Shown: piece after piece, positions 50,801 through 61,842 of the stretch | Layout: every line of letters starts with the position of its first letter | Position numbering within the stretch: position 1 is the stretch's first letter | Source of the DNA: Corylus avellana | Taxonomy: Eukaryota; Streptophyta; Magnoliopsida; Fagales; Betulaceae | NCBI RefSeq assembly: GCF_901000735.1 | Contig: NC_081541.1 | Location: 46,791,485 to 46,855,484 of the forward strand | Length of the DNA: 64,000 nt | Reading direction: 5' to 3' | Made by a program: the position numbers and the translations under genes | Notes under the pieces: generated by a model | Seen by the model: the letters and a program-made list of their open reading frames with translations, nothing else | The model's database searches: none | Told to the model about the DNA's origin: nothing

Positions 50801-52691
50801 GCAAGTGATGTTGATAACGAGGAATGAAGCGTGGAAAGGGAGAGCAATTCCCTCGTACGGTGAACATGAGCCCTTATAGATCTATCATCATACAATGCTG
50901 CCAAAAAAACTTTCCATGTTAGAGCCTGTAGATAGACCTTATTACTTCAAAAACAAAGCAAAACAAGTATACCTGGAACCATCTCCAAGGAGCAACCACC
51001 AGTAGTAATGTCAGCCACTTCAGAAATTTCATTATAATCTTCCAGATGTTGAGTGGAACCATCCTTTGTGTGCAGCAATAGATCATAGCATGTGAAATAA
51101 CACGTCTCTGGAGCATCAAGAAGAAATTGTCTTATGTCCATTACAGAATCTCCTGGATTCAGCTGCAAGTAGATTTACAAATTCAGCCATCTATATTTTA
51201 TGGATAAGGTAAATATTATGCCAAAAATAAAAAACTCAAATTCCAGATTAAAAGACAAATGACTTCCATGCAGGCAACTGCAATCAGTATATTCCAAGAG
51301 CCTAGAAATTAACTACTAAATGCATGCACGGTTCTGCATTTTATCAATTCAAAGCAGAGTAAAGATACAAGCAGTGGATTTACTCACTTGGAGCTCAAGT
51401 TTCTCGCCACTTTGTGTTTTGACAGAGACAGGATAAAGATGAAGGTCACCTGCACTCATGTGAGGGGGATAAACTGAATGAGATATATGATGAAAGGCTG
51501 AAGATCAAGCATCATAATCCATTGCAACAGCCACAAACTAAAATATAATGGGATGAGGCTTTGTTGAGTTGTTGATGTTATGCATCCAGATGTATCATTG
51601 CCAAATGTAAGATACTTGCTGGTAATAAAAGGCTCAAGTTTGACAGCATAAATTGCTAAGAGTAGCCCGCCACCACCCACTAATTTTGTATATAAAGTCA
51701 TTATCTGTAATATAAATAAGGCACTTGTCTCCTCCTCATCTTAAAAGAAATAAGGTCAGAAATCAATTGGTTAAAAAATGTTACTTCCCACTTCGATAAC
51801 TTAAGTAAACAAAAGCCAATAGCTAAGACGAATAGTTGCATGTCTGCCAATATACGCACATATATGCATATACAGGTAGGTATATATGATTTTTTTTTTT
51901 TTTTTTTTTCATAAGTATGGTAGGTATATATGAATTATCCATCAACGTATCTGAATATAATGTCAGCATGTATGGCCTACTCAATTCTTTTTAAATGACC
52001 AAGTTCCTTACATTCAAGGGCAAAGTTTGGCAGAAGGCATAGGTGCCCTCCCCCACAAAAAATAAAAAAAATAAAAAATTCTACCAAATGCTATAGTCTT
52101 GGCTCCACCCCTGCATACATGCAGGTAATCTATGTATTGACACGTGACGTTTCCAGCAAGTGGAAAGCATAGAACAGTAAATTTTAAATCCCTTCTTTCT
52201 TTGGCTACACTACCATCTAGTGTTTTCAAAATAGAAAATTGCAATCTTGTCTCAGTTGTATGTACTTGGATTCACCAAAATTCAGAAAATGTCTTCAGCC
52301 ATTGAAAGCAGATTACAATTCCTCAATGCGGTTAAATTTCCATGTATTGAAACAATTAAATGAAGTTACTTTGACACTCGAGGTAAATTCAACATTCCTA
52401 TGAAATACTTGCTAGAGTTACTAGCCATAAAGCATATATTAGAACATTCATGCAACTAACTTCACCTTGCTTCTGTTGGCTAGCTGAATTTGCTGTTTCA
52501 GACTCCTTTACCTCCGGTGTGACATTAGTTGATTCATCTAAAGTTGAAACACCATTTGAATCAGCTTTGGGGGACTCTGACGCACTTGAATTATCTTTCA
52601 CAGGAGCATCAGATGAGACCACTGACTCAGAAGAATGCACAGTAGTATGTGCCCCTCTCCGGTTCCTCCCCTTGTTTGACTTCCCCGCCAT
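38415..52691 (-). CDS. FMT: FRIENDLY / clustered mitochondria (CLU) protein
   Basis: Twenty-eight coding exons, minus strand: 52691-52466, 51449-51388, 51162-50973, 50897-50757, 50658-50502, 50395-50202, 50098-49997, 49321-49186, 49034-48906, 48434-48038, 47546-47442, 47066-46948, 46249-46141, 46050-45961, 45076-44945, 44858-44688, 44478-44392, 43848-43714, 43388-43233, 42963-42895, 41706-41548, 41017-40961, 40878-40838, 40563-40444, 40062-39753, 39657-39550, 39421-39350, 38882-38415. All phases fit; 1413 aa, close to Arabidopsis FMT. Order: Ser/Thr-rich N-terminus, CLU-N region ([20 protein letters not shown]), CLU core ([20 protein letters not shown]), eIF3/TIF31-like middle ([20 protein letters not shown]), then TPRs ([18 protein letters not shown]) from about residue 1040 and a Lys/Ala-rich tail. 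Cytosolic protein for mitochondrial fusion/clustering and binding of nuclear mRNAs. Intron 15 has a GC donor. A 5'-UTR intron is likely (52701-53558). Confidence 0.96.
41219..41448. mobile_element. Harbinger-like MITE in FRIENDLY intron 21
   Basis: Ends are GGGCTCATTTGGGTTTGCGA and, on the other strand, GGGCTTGTTTGGGAAGACAA. 230 bp, non-coding. Flanks ATA and TAG do not give a clear TWA duplication. Confidence 0.65.
43183..43227 (-). mobile_element. minute LINE/SINE tail insertion with perfect 14-bp target duplication
   Basis: ACTTACTGACAATT is at 43183-43196 and 43214-43227. Between them lie only 17 bases, a T run followed by GATAAGT, which on the minus strand is ACTTATC plus poly(A). It sits just inside the donor of FRIENDLY intron 19. 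Confidence 0.75.
44232..44278. repeat. hairpin in FRIENDLY intron 17
   Basis: AACGAGGTGTCA pairs with TGACACCTCGTT (12 bp). After a small internal mismatch, TACAGTA pairs with TACTGTA. The loop is 2 bases. Confidence 0.7.
44859..44944 (-). promoter_or_regulatory. GC-AG intron (FRIENDLY intron 15)
   Basis: The donor reads GAG|GCAAGT, the known consensus of GC-AG introns. The join [10 protein letters not shown] is in frame and matches the family. A GT at +5 would shift the frame. Confidence 0.85.
46395..46482. repeat. perfect 37-bp palindrome with 14-base loop
   Basis: Arms 46395-46431 and 46446-46482 are exact reverse complements (TAGCTAATAAAAGCCC... against ...GGGCTTTTATTAGCTA). Lies in FRIENDLY intron 12 directly left of a SINE. 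Confidence 0.95.
46483..46773 (+). mobile_element. tRNA-derived SINE in FRIENDLY intron 12
   Basis: A-box-like TGGCCCAAGTGG at 46503-46514 and B-box-like GGTTCAACACC at 46557-46567, about 43 bases apart, are the internal RNA polymerase III promoter of a tRNA-derived SINE. An A-rich tail follows at about 46730-46773. The layout resembles plant Au-type SINEs. Opposite in strand to the host gene. Confidence 0.8.
47193..47335 (+). pseudogene. plastid ndhA fragment in the nucleus (NUPT)
   Basis: One frame reads [20 protein letters not shown] then [20 protein letters not shown] and ISY. This is an internal piece of chloroplast NADH dehydrogenase subunit A. It ends abruptly at TTAGTTAT, after which family similarity stops. 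It lies in FRIENDLY intron 11, antisense to the gene. No in-frame stop within the piece, which suggests a young transfer. Confidence 0.9.
47862..47896 (+). repeat. (GA)n microsatellite
   Basis: About 17 GA units in FRIENDLY intron 10, near the donor side of exon 10. Confidence 0.95.
49590..49670 (-). mobile_element. LINE 3'-end fragment in FRIENDLY intron 7
   Basis: TTTTTTAATAAGTAATCGAG and GAGTAAGGCGCCTCCATGTA recall, on the opposite strand, the 3' end of common plant LINEs; the terminal TTATTAAAAAA matches the tail of the minute insertion at 43197. Confidence 0.45.
51875..51933 (-). mobile_element. minute poly(A)-tail insertion with perfect 15-bp target duplication
   Basis: GGTAGGTATATATGA is at 51875-51889 and 51919-51933. 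The 29 bases between are a T run plus CATAAGTAT. Same layout as the insertion at 43183-43227. FRIENDLY intron 1. Confidence 0.75.
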
Positions 52692-53738
52692 ATTTCCCTC
52701 CTAATTTGAGCACACTGCATCAGTTGAAAGGTCACATAGAATTATTATCTTGCAATGCAATAACTAAAACCATTAGCAACAGAGTCAAACCCACATTCAT
52801 TGCATTTAGAAAATCAGTGAAACAATTTCATTCACTCAACTATATTAAAAAAACAATAAGACCAAAGAATGCCAATCCGAAAAATGTACTATCTTTACAT
52901 TTAACTCGCAGCTCAACATAGACACATACATAAAGAATCACAAATTATCAATAATTGATATTGATCCCATTCTCTATTTCAGGGTAATCTTATGACGCAT
53001 ATCCAGAAAACAAAAGCAAACAAAATTCCTTTATTTTTCCAACTCATACCAATCTATAGGAAGCCAGATACTCAAAAAAAGGCCAAAAACACGAAAATGC
53101 AAAACATCAATTTCCACTAAATTGCCATTATCCCACACATAAAACAGATACCCAATAACCATTGGTCCATGATGTACAGATTTATAATGCAATTACAGAA
53201 AAATAAAGTACTTTTATCATAAGCAGTAACACTAAGAATCAAAATCTTAGTACCTAAAGCACAGAGCTGACTATACAATAACAACCAAAAATTTGAATCT
53301 CAGTCAGTTAATGCAAGGATTCAACCCACGAAATAATAAAAAATAAAAAAAAATAAAAAAACTTCGCTGAACTGAAGCCAATACAATGATTGTCTCCCTT
53401 AAGACAACTCTGTTATCCTTCAAACACGAAAACAGTAAACACCCAAACAACAAAATTCAAACTTTCACGTTCTTCTTCATTACTCTGTGTCTTCTCGATA
53501 ACCCAACAGAGAATTAGACGGAAACAAAGAACAAAACACAGTGGAAAGTATGCTTTACCAATGAGATATAACGCTGTCCAAACGCAGCTATACTGTTCGA
53601 CAAAATCGCAAATAGATATATAAAACTATGGAAATGTAGAGAGAGCTTTAGAGAGAGGGAGGCTGAGGTTTTAGGAGAGGGTTATGGGGAGAAGCAGAGG
53701 AAGTGGCTATGGCTGAGAGGCGGCGAAATTTCGCCCTT

Positions 53739-53777
53739 TTTGAGAGAGAGAGACAGAGAGAGAGAGAGTGAGAGAGC
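53739..53777 (-). promoter_or_regulatory. CT-rich leader (GA-rich on plus strand) of FRIENDLY
   Basis: GAGAGAGAGA runs on the plus strand read as a CT tract on the gene strand, typical of plant 5' leaders and Y-patch promoters. It lies 180 bp upstream of the inferred 5'-UTR intron donor. Confidence 0.5.
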
Positions 53778-54169
53778 GCTTATGATTAGTTGGAGAGACC
53801 CAACTCTACATGGGCTTGGGCCTTCTTTACAGGTGACTAGAAAATTGAACAAATTAATTATAGATATTTAAAATAATTTTACCGTCTGAATTAATAATAA
53901 TTTAGAAAGTATATGTAAGAAAGCTAATATTCACATTCAAATTTTGGGCTGTCTACCAACTGGTTCAAGCAATTGGGTCTCTTTCAAACTCTTTCACATT
54001 TTTTATTCGAATTATTAGCACAGTAGATATAAATTACTGATATTCAAATCCATAAATTAGGCGCAACTCAAGTATAGATAACATAAACAAAGACGTTTAA
54101 ATAGAAATAAAAAAAATAAAAAAATCAAACTACATTGTATTAAGGTGAATTTAATTTGTTATCTATTTA

Positions 54170-54237
54170 GGATATGTTTGAGATTGTGTTTGAGGGGTCT
54201 AAAAGTGCTTTTAACACCCAAAAAGTCCGTTTAAAAA

Positions 54238-54268
<31 letters not shown>

Positions 54269-54426
54269 CTCGTTTGGTAAAAAAATTAAAACGCTTTTAA
54301 GTGTTCAAAAAACTTAAAAATTGTCAAAAAAACACTTTTGATAAAAGCTTAAAAATGAAACTTTTACCCAAAAGCTCTTATTTAACTTAAAAATTCTATT
54401 TTTCAAACGTAATTCTAAACAGGCTC
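54170..54426. mobile_element. Harbinger-like MITE with TTA duplication
   Basis: Flanked by TTA at 54167-54169 and 54427-54429. Ends are GGATATGTTTGAGATTGTG and, reverse-complemented, GAGCCTGTTTAGAATTACG. 257 bp, with an (AT)n run inside. Confidence 0.65.
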
Positions 54427-55839
54427 TTAGTATATGGTTTGATGGAAATGAGATTATAAACAAAAGTCAAGATAAGTTATAGGAAGATATCCATTGAACA
54501 AAATTACAAGTTATAGTATTAATGCTGCTGTGAATTTTCTATTTAGTCCATAACTTGAAGTTGAAGAGAATTCTGAAAATGTCTGAAATGATATCTCTTA
54601 TAATATAATCTACTCAATAACCTCATTTCCTGGTGTTAGGTAGATATGGTATTCATTTTGTTTGATAAACATAAATATGGCAAAACTTTAGGTGTTTCAG
54701 GAAGGGATTCATGTCCTTTATTTATTTTATTTTTTTTATGATATGACCAACCAAGAGAAGGAGAGGGGGAGAAGAATGGATGACTTAAGATTCATGCACT
54801 TATACCATTAATTTTTTATATTATCATTGTATTGTTATGAGTCACGTTTTTTTTAATTACTGATGTGGCAACCTCAGCTTATATCATGTGTGCATCTCCA
54901 ATTACTAACGTGGCCCTCAAACTTGCTTGTTTCTTGTGTAACAAAACACATAACACGAGCCATATTCTACATTAATAGTATCAATACCACTTCTATTTCA
55001 CCTCTCTCCCCTCTCCGACCATTTTTTATTTTATTTTATAGTATCATCATTGTATTATTATTACCAATTACTGATCGGTCATCTTTAATTTACGTTTTGT
55101 GTGCGTCTCTAATTACTGATATGGCATTACATCTTATATCCCGTTGTTATCAGGATTACGGTCATTGTCACAAACCCTATAAATATTATATCACCAACAT
55201 TATGAAGTTGTTGTCATTAATATCTTTATTATACCTATTATCGTATTTCCATTTCTTAATATCTAAATATATTAATAAAAACAATGAAAATTTAAGTGGT
55301 TGGTTGAAACCTCCATCAGCTTAAATTCCATCAGTTTAACAAGGCTAAGAACTAAGAAGTTTTAAGTATATGTAGTCCAAACATAAACAGAGTTTTGGAA
55401 ATATGATCAATCTTTCTTGCTCACTCAAAATAGAAGTTTTCTACTTAAAACGATCACAATGGAGCTATTCATTATAGGGTTTAACCATATAACTGACATG
55501 TTAGGGATGGCAAAGTGAATTTGATGATTCTGTATTTGTGTTTGAGGGATAATAAATTATTTGGATGGCATAAAATCTAAACGAAAATATTATATTTAAC
55601 AAATTGTCATACTCAAAAGATTAAACTCTTCACACCCGCATATAATCTGATCATGTAATATTTTTATTTTTTACACCAAAAAAAAAAAAAAAGTTAGTTG
55701 TATGTGCGGTTAGCTTACACGCTAACTTGACAATGCGACGTGACACTGTCACGTTAGTCTAAAAAAAATAAATTACACAAATAAATGAGTTATTGCGTCG
55801 TTTTTGAACGGTGGCTAGACAACCATCTAGCCACTACCA

Positions 55840-56395
55840 TAGGTGGCCAACCACCCCTTTGGAGGCAAGGAGTGATTGGTCACCCCACTAAACCGACCAA
55901 CCCCAAGCGAGAGCTGTTGTAGCGGACTTTTTATTATTATTTTTTAACATGTTACAAAATTTATTTTGACTATAACCCAAAATCTAGGCTTATAGGGCCT
56001 CAAACAGAAGTACTCAACATAGGTGCCCACTGCCGACCCACAAAAAAAGTCCGCTACAACAGCTTCCGCTTGGGGTTGGTCGGTTTGGTGGGGTGACCAA
56101 TCACTCCTTGCCTCCAAAGGGGTGGTCGGCCATCTAGCCACCTAGATGGCCGACCACCCCTTTGGAGGCAAAGAGTGATAGCTAGATGGCCGATCACCCA
56201 TTTGGAGGCAAGGAGTGATTGGCCACCCCACCAAACCGACAAACCCCAAGCGAGAGCTGTTGTAGCGGACTTTTTTTTTCAATTTTTAATTTTTTTAACA
56301 TGTTACAAATTTTATTTTGATTACAACCCAAAATCTAAGCATCTAGGGCCCCAAACAGAAGTACTCAATACAAGTGCCACTGCCGACCCACAGCC
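55840..56395. repeat. rearranged fold-back element with duplicated flank
   Basis: Segment A (CACCCCTTTGGAGGCAAGGA to GTTGTAGCGGACTTTTT) occurs forward at about 55850-55932, inverted at about 56043-56150 and forward again at about 56150-56275. A 100-bp flank B (AACATGTTACAAA...CAAACAGAAGTACTCAA...GCCGACCCACA) follows the first and third copies, giving order A-B-inverted A-A-B. Confidence 0.88.
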
Positions 56396-56757
56396 CGACC
56401 CAGACCCAACCCCAGCCGCCCCTAATTTCGTTGCCTCGGAAGCCCCTTCACCCACAGATAAAATACCCCACCCACAGATAAAATAACCCAACCATCACCT
56501 GACATGTAGTCTCAGGAGGCACCGTTGGAAGTAGCCATTGGCTTTTTCTTCAAAGCTACTCTGAGATGGAGTGTAGGAGATAGAACCTCCCCAATAACCA
56601 TAAACCAACCCCAAAAGTTCCCAAAAGACACGTCCCTCTCGATGCCCAGGAAGCCACTTTTGCCTCCTCAACCTTCCCAAACTCCACATCAAACATCCAA
56701 AAACAGTAGTCTTTCCCCCCTCCTCTCTCTCTCTCTGTGTGTCTCTCGTAAACTGTA

Positions 56758-59700
56758 ATGGCGCTTGTTAATAGGCTCCAATATTTATCTCCTTCTCTAT
56801 CTTCAACCGATTTCAGAAAACCCAAATCCGTAAACTTTCACCCCATTTGTTCTTTATACTATGATTCTTCTTCTTATTCGTCTTCCCCTTTTACTGAGAA
56901 ACACTCTTTTGAGAGATACCAAAGAGACGAATGGCTATACACGAACCAAGTGGAGAAAATTACATGTTGCTCCTTTCCACCTGATTCTGACTCGATAAGG
57001 CAAGATGACATAGCACTACAATTACCAGAGCTAAAGAGGCTGCTTCAGGTGCTGAGAGAGAAGAGAGAAAGCGAAGGATGTGGTGGGGGAAAGTGTGGGC
57101 CAGGGAATGTGTTCTTGGTGGGGACAGGGCCTGGGGACCCTGAACTGCTGACACTCAAGGCTGTGAGAGTGATTCAGAGTGCTGATTTGCTCTTGTATGA
57201 CCGGTTGGTGTCCAATGAAGTGCTGGATTTCGTTGGCCCTGAAGGTAGGCTTCTCTATGTTGGCAAGACTGCAGGTTACCATAGTAGAACCCAGGTAAAA
57301 AAGTCTTGTCTATATGCTTGGCATCGTTTCTCATTTGGGTTTGTGTGTTTCCTTTGATTTTGAATTGGGTTTCTGTTATTTTAATCAATCTATTTCTATA
57401 TCTTTTACAGTTCGGTTTTGCTGGGATTTTTGTTACTTGGTTATGTGGGTTTTTATTGATATGGAATGGGGGTTGTGATATTGGTCAAAAAGTTGTTGAA
57501 TTGGGATTATGGGCAATTGGGTCACCTGTGCATTTGAGTGAGATCATTTCCTTTTCTTTTTAATAACAGGAGGAAATACATGAGTTGCTTCTGAGTTTTG
57601 CTGAAGCCGGAGCTACTGTTGTGAGACTTAAAGGAGGGGATCCACTGGTGAGTTTTAGTTTGGAAATGCAACTAAAATTTGTTAATTAGTATAGTGGTAT
57701 TAGCCTTGAAATGCAATGTCATGTGCACCCTAGTGGAGGTTTCTCTAACATATGTTTCTTGCGTTTTAGGTGTTTGGGAGAGGTGGGGAAGAGATGGATT
57801 TTCTGCAACAGAAAGGGATTCAAGTGAAAGTAATTCCAGGTATCCGATGGTTGAGTAGTCTCTTGAATCTCATTCTTGAAAAGGATGCAATTTAATGCCT
57901 CGTTTACTTGAATGCTACCATTGTGTATAAAACATAGCATATCCAAAAGAAAGGCCATCAGTTCTTAAATGGAGCTATTACAGAATAATGATTGTCATCA
58001 CCAGAGACTGTGAAAATCTGGAATGGTGCACTTTGAGAAAATACTACATTAATTTGGTTCCATTAGATGAGGTTTGATTGGCCTTTTACTTTCACAACTT
58101 ATTCTCTTTGTGTGGAGAATTCATATCACCTACCATTCTTTGTGAATCACTTTGAAAGTGTGTTACAAATGTTGCCAAATATGAAGGGGAATCGGGGATA
58201 GACCAATATCAGGAAAATTAAGTAAAATGATTTGGGTGGAAAAATGATTTGTAGAAATTGGAAATATGAACAGTGTGTTGATAATCTGCAATGCACGAAA
58301 CCATGGACATAATGGTTTTCTTTCTAAGCTAGCTTGAAGGGTGGCTTCCAATATAGACCAGAACACGAGACATTTCTCTAATATTATTTTATGAGGCTAA
58401 TCTTGCATTGTTGTTTTTTGTTAGTAAACAATTTTCTTATGGGCATATGAAGCATTGTTCTCTTTCAAATAGTAGTATGATTGTTATACTAAATGCTTTG
58501 CAGGTATTACTGCTGCTTCAGGAATAGCAGCTGAGCTAGGAATTCCATTAACTCATCGAGGCGTGGCAAACAGTGTAAGATTTCTCACTGGGCACTCAAG
58601 GAAAGGAGGAGCAGATCCTTTGTTTGTAGCAGAAAATGCAGCTGACATTGATTCAACGTTGGTGCTGTACATGGGCTTGTCAACCTTCCCCTCTGTTTCC
58701 CAAAAGTTAATCCATCATGGTCTGCCCCCTAACACACCGGCTGTTGCAGTTGAGCGGGGGACCACACCTCAACAACGCACAGTAAGCACAATTCTTCACA
58801 TAAAATTGTTCTTTTTCTTTTTTCCCTTGCTTTGTTCCTATTTTGTCAAAGTCATTAACTAAATGCCTGAAAGTCATAACGTTTTCAGAAGCTCTCTTGT
58901 TTAAAGTCATTGTTGACATGATAAATTGTGAAACAAGCCTTTTATTTATCTTTCTTCAACATGAGCTTATAACTTTTATGGTTTATCTCATTTGCACATA
59001 CGTTCACGATGGAATTGTCTAAGATTCTGACTTTCTTGAAGCTTTCATAGGCGATGTCATTTTATAAAAATCTTATGAGGGTGATGAATAAAACCATTTT
59101 AAATTCGAAGTCACATGTCAAGGGACATTAACCTGTCCTTAAACTAGAGTATCATTTGGCATTAAGAAGATTAGCTCAATGAGCTTAGAAAGCTTCCTTC
59201 ATTTCTCAACCTATAAACTGAAACTTTGAAACTCAAATCATGCATAATCTTTTAAATTTTATAAAGTATAATGCTGGTGCATATTGATTCTAGTCACTTG
59301 CACTCCACTTCTCATGCACGTATCCATCTGTACACATCAAAAATATGGAGTGTGAGACGCTGAGGTGAATATTGTTGCAACAGTTGCATGTCGGAAGATT
59401 AAGTGATTCAATGGCCTCAAAGCTATAGATTTGTTTATAAGGTTTCAGTTTCAGATGTGGGGTTGCTGAACACAACAAAAATTAATCGACATTCAGTCCT
59501 TATGAATCAAAACTTTATTATTACTCTTTCGATATTGTGTATATAAGTTCTCCATAGCATTTTAGCACAGAAATTCATCCTGTGGAATGGAATTGTTGCA
59601 TAAGTTGGTAAGAAGATGATAATAGGGTAGAAGCAAGGTACTTCATTGGAATCTAAAATGACATTGGATCGTATATGTGAAGACCCTTGTTCAGCTTTTG

Positions 59701-60282
59701 AATTTCTTATAAGCCTTTCTTGTGATTATGATATATCACCTGCTCCTACTCCCTCGAGTCATGCTTTGAGAATTATTTTACCTTCTGCCATGTTACTTAA
59801 TATGTTAATTTAATTTAATTTAATTTAATTTAAATTTTATATATGTTAGGATTTATTTTAAAAGTGCATTTACTTGAAGGGAAAATAACTCACTCAATTG
59901 GGGATGCTATGATATCTCAAGAACCTCAACGGATATCTGGGAAGAAACCAGCCCCGTACAGTTTCTATGTATGAGTTTTTAGGAAGAAAAAATAAAAATA
60001 AAATTTGCTGACCCTTACATCTTAACTTTTAGGACTCATCCTTAGAAAGGTAGGTTATTCATGACATATTTTCAAGATTTTGTCCCATCAATGCCAACAT
60101 CTTATTGTAGTTGCATTTGCAAAATTATACAGGTCTTTGCAGAACTGAAGGATCTAGCTCAACGAATTACATCGGCAGAGTTGGTATCTCCAACTCTGAT
60201 CATCGTTGGAAAAGTTGTTGCACTCTCACCTTTGTGGCCGCTTTCTTTGAAAGAAGCATCCTGTTTAGTAGAGGCTAGCTAG
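56758..60282 (+). CDS. UPM1: uroporphyrinogen III C-methyltransferase (SUMT), plastid, siroheme synthesis
   Basis: Five exons: 56758-57294, 57570-57647, 57770-57839, 58504-58781, 60133-60282; 370 aa, the length of Arabidopsis UPM1 as I recall. Residues 1 to about 60 are Ser-rich, a chloroplast transit peptide. The tetrapyrrole methylase domain begins GNVFLVGTGPGDPELLTLKA at about 116 (SAM-binding loop), with VVRLKGGDPLVFGRGGEE and GITAASGIAAELGIPLTHRG as further signatures, and ends near LIIVGKVVALSPLW. It methylates uroporphyrinogen III with two SAM to precorrin-2, the branch from heme/chlorophyll to siroheme, cofactor of nitrite and sulfite reductases. Plant protein lacks the oxidase/chelatase part of bacterial CysG. 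A fold-back repeat cluster ends about 360 bp upstream. Confidence 0.97.
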
Positions 60283-61842
60283 ACATATTTGAGGCTCAGG
60301 GATAGCATTCATGCTGTCACATGGATAATTTTTGGCAAATTTGGAAGTTCTATTTGCGATTATGGTAATCTGTGGGATGGTGGGCAAGGAATGAACAGAT
60401 TAAGCAAACTGCTACTTCTGGATGGGGGCGGGCACATCTTGTTTAGATTTTGTTGCAATGATTAATATTGCGATTGAGGATTGGGGATTGGGGAACATTG
60501 GTTTATGAGCAGATTTGCATGCAAGATTTTGTTTTGATCTTTGATTGGGTCAGTTAAGATCCATGTGAGAAGCATGGAGTTTGAAGTTCCCACAATGAAG
60601 GTTCAAGGAGCCATCATCTCTTTTGCTTGCTAGCTTTCTCCCCATTAGCATTTTTGGATTCAATTCCTTGAAGACTAACTGCAAGATGATCATTGGTTAT
60701 AAGTTATAATAACATGAGCCTGATTCTGTAATGCAGATAAACATCAGGTTTTGTTTTAGTTCTTTCAAATGAATTGGTGATGTTTAAATGCCATTTCTTG
60801 AATTAGTGTGATTTTGCATCCAAAGTTGATCACTAGGATTCATTGTGGACTTTCAAAACTTGGTTAGAGGACTTATTCTTATCCAATCTATAAAATTGTC
60901 ACTTATCTCTCAAACATGAAATAACCATATGCTAGTATTAATAAAGTTGGAGAAAATTTTATTAAAAACATCACGTGCTTCTCACAAACTATTAAAAAGG
61001 CATGTGGTTTTACATGTTAAAGTACACATGACAATTGTATAGACCAAATTCGATCTTCCAAAAGAAAGAATAGCATGTGAAGAGGACACCTTTGTTTTAT
61101 TCGTGATAAAGATATGCATATTGAGTTATGGAAAATGGAGTACAGGAATCATGTTTCATGGGCAACACTGTCTGGAGTTTTGAAAGTTTTCAGTTTCCAA
61201 ATGATTTCCAAAAGGGCAACAATTAACCATATAAACCCAAAAAATCAATCACGATACAAAATGAGAAATGATAAAAATTATTCTTCATCCCATCTTTCAC
61301 ATATTTTTCGATCCTAGATGTGAGTTCACAAATCTAATGATAAATTTACAAAAGAGATGGTTGAGATAATAATGTGTAAGATAACTCTTACAAAATAATA
61401 CAAAAAACCCTAGTTGAAAATTGTTCCCACCCATCTCCGGACCCAAATACGAGTCTACAATAAATTTGCATGAGATATGGTTGAGAAAAATCTAATGATA
61501 AATTTACAAAAGAGATGGTTGAGATAATGATGTGTAAGATGGCTCTTACAAAATAATACAAAAACCCCTAATTGAAAATTGTTCCCACCCATCTCCGGAC
61601 CCAAATACGAGTCTACAGTAAAATTGCACAAGATATGGTTGAGAAAATGATGTATAACATATCTCTTACAAAATAGTAGAAAAAACCCTAATTGGAAACC
61701 ATTCCAATAAGTGGGCGGGTTACTCTTGGACAGGTGAGTCCCATGCCCCCTAATTGCTAGCAATTGGGTATCAAAATTAGTGATGATCTTATTCCTCATT
61801 AGGACCCAAATTCTCCTATACCTAAAACAATCCCTATAACAG
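60283..61842. other. convergent intergenic region between UPM1 and the BTB gene
   Basis: The UPM1 3' UTR probably covers the first few hundred bases. A 158-bp tandem repeat lies at 61331-61700 near the BTB gene end. Nothing else recognised. Confidence 0.65.
61331..61700 (+). repeat. 158-bp tandem repeat, about 2.3 copies
   Basis: Units start with AATCTAATGATAAATTTAC at 61331 and 61489; a partial third follows from about 61647. Each contains AAAATTGTTCCCACCCATCT. Units are about 93% alike. Confidence 0.9.

Larger units (their letters stand above)
52692..56757. other. divergent intergenic region between FRIENDLY and UPM1
   Basis: Right of the FRIENDLY start: a probable 5'-UTR intron (acceptor at 52701, donor at 53558) and a GA-rich/CT-rich leader near 53740-53776. 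Then a MITE (54170-54426), AT-rich DNA with two diverged copies of TAATTACTGA..TGGC blocks (54855-55150), and a rearranged fold-back cluster (55840-56395). The UPM1 leader follows. No gene seen. Confidence 0.65.

Noticed and set aside
54863..55324. 153-codon open frame
   Set aside because: AT-rich, low-complexity composition, made from diverged local repeats, no domain; best explained by chance.
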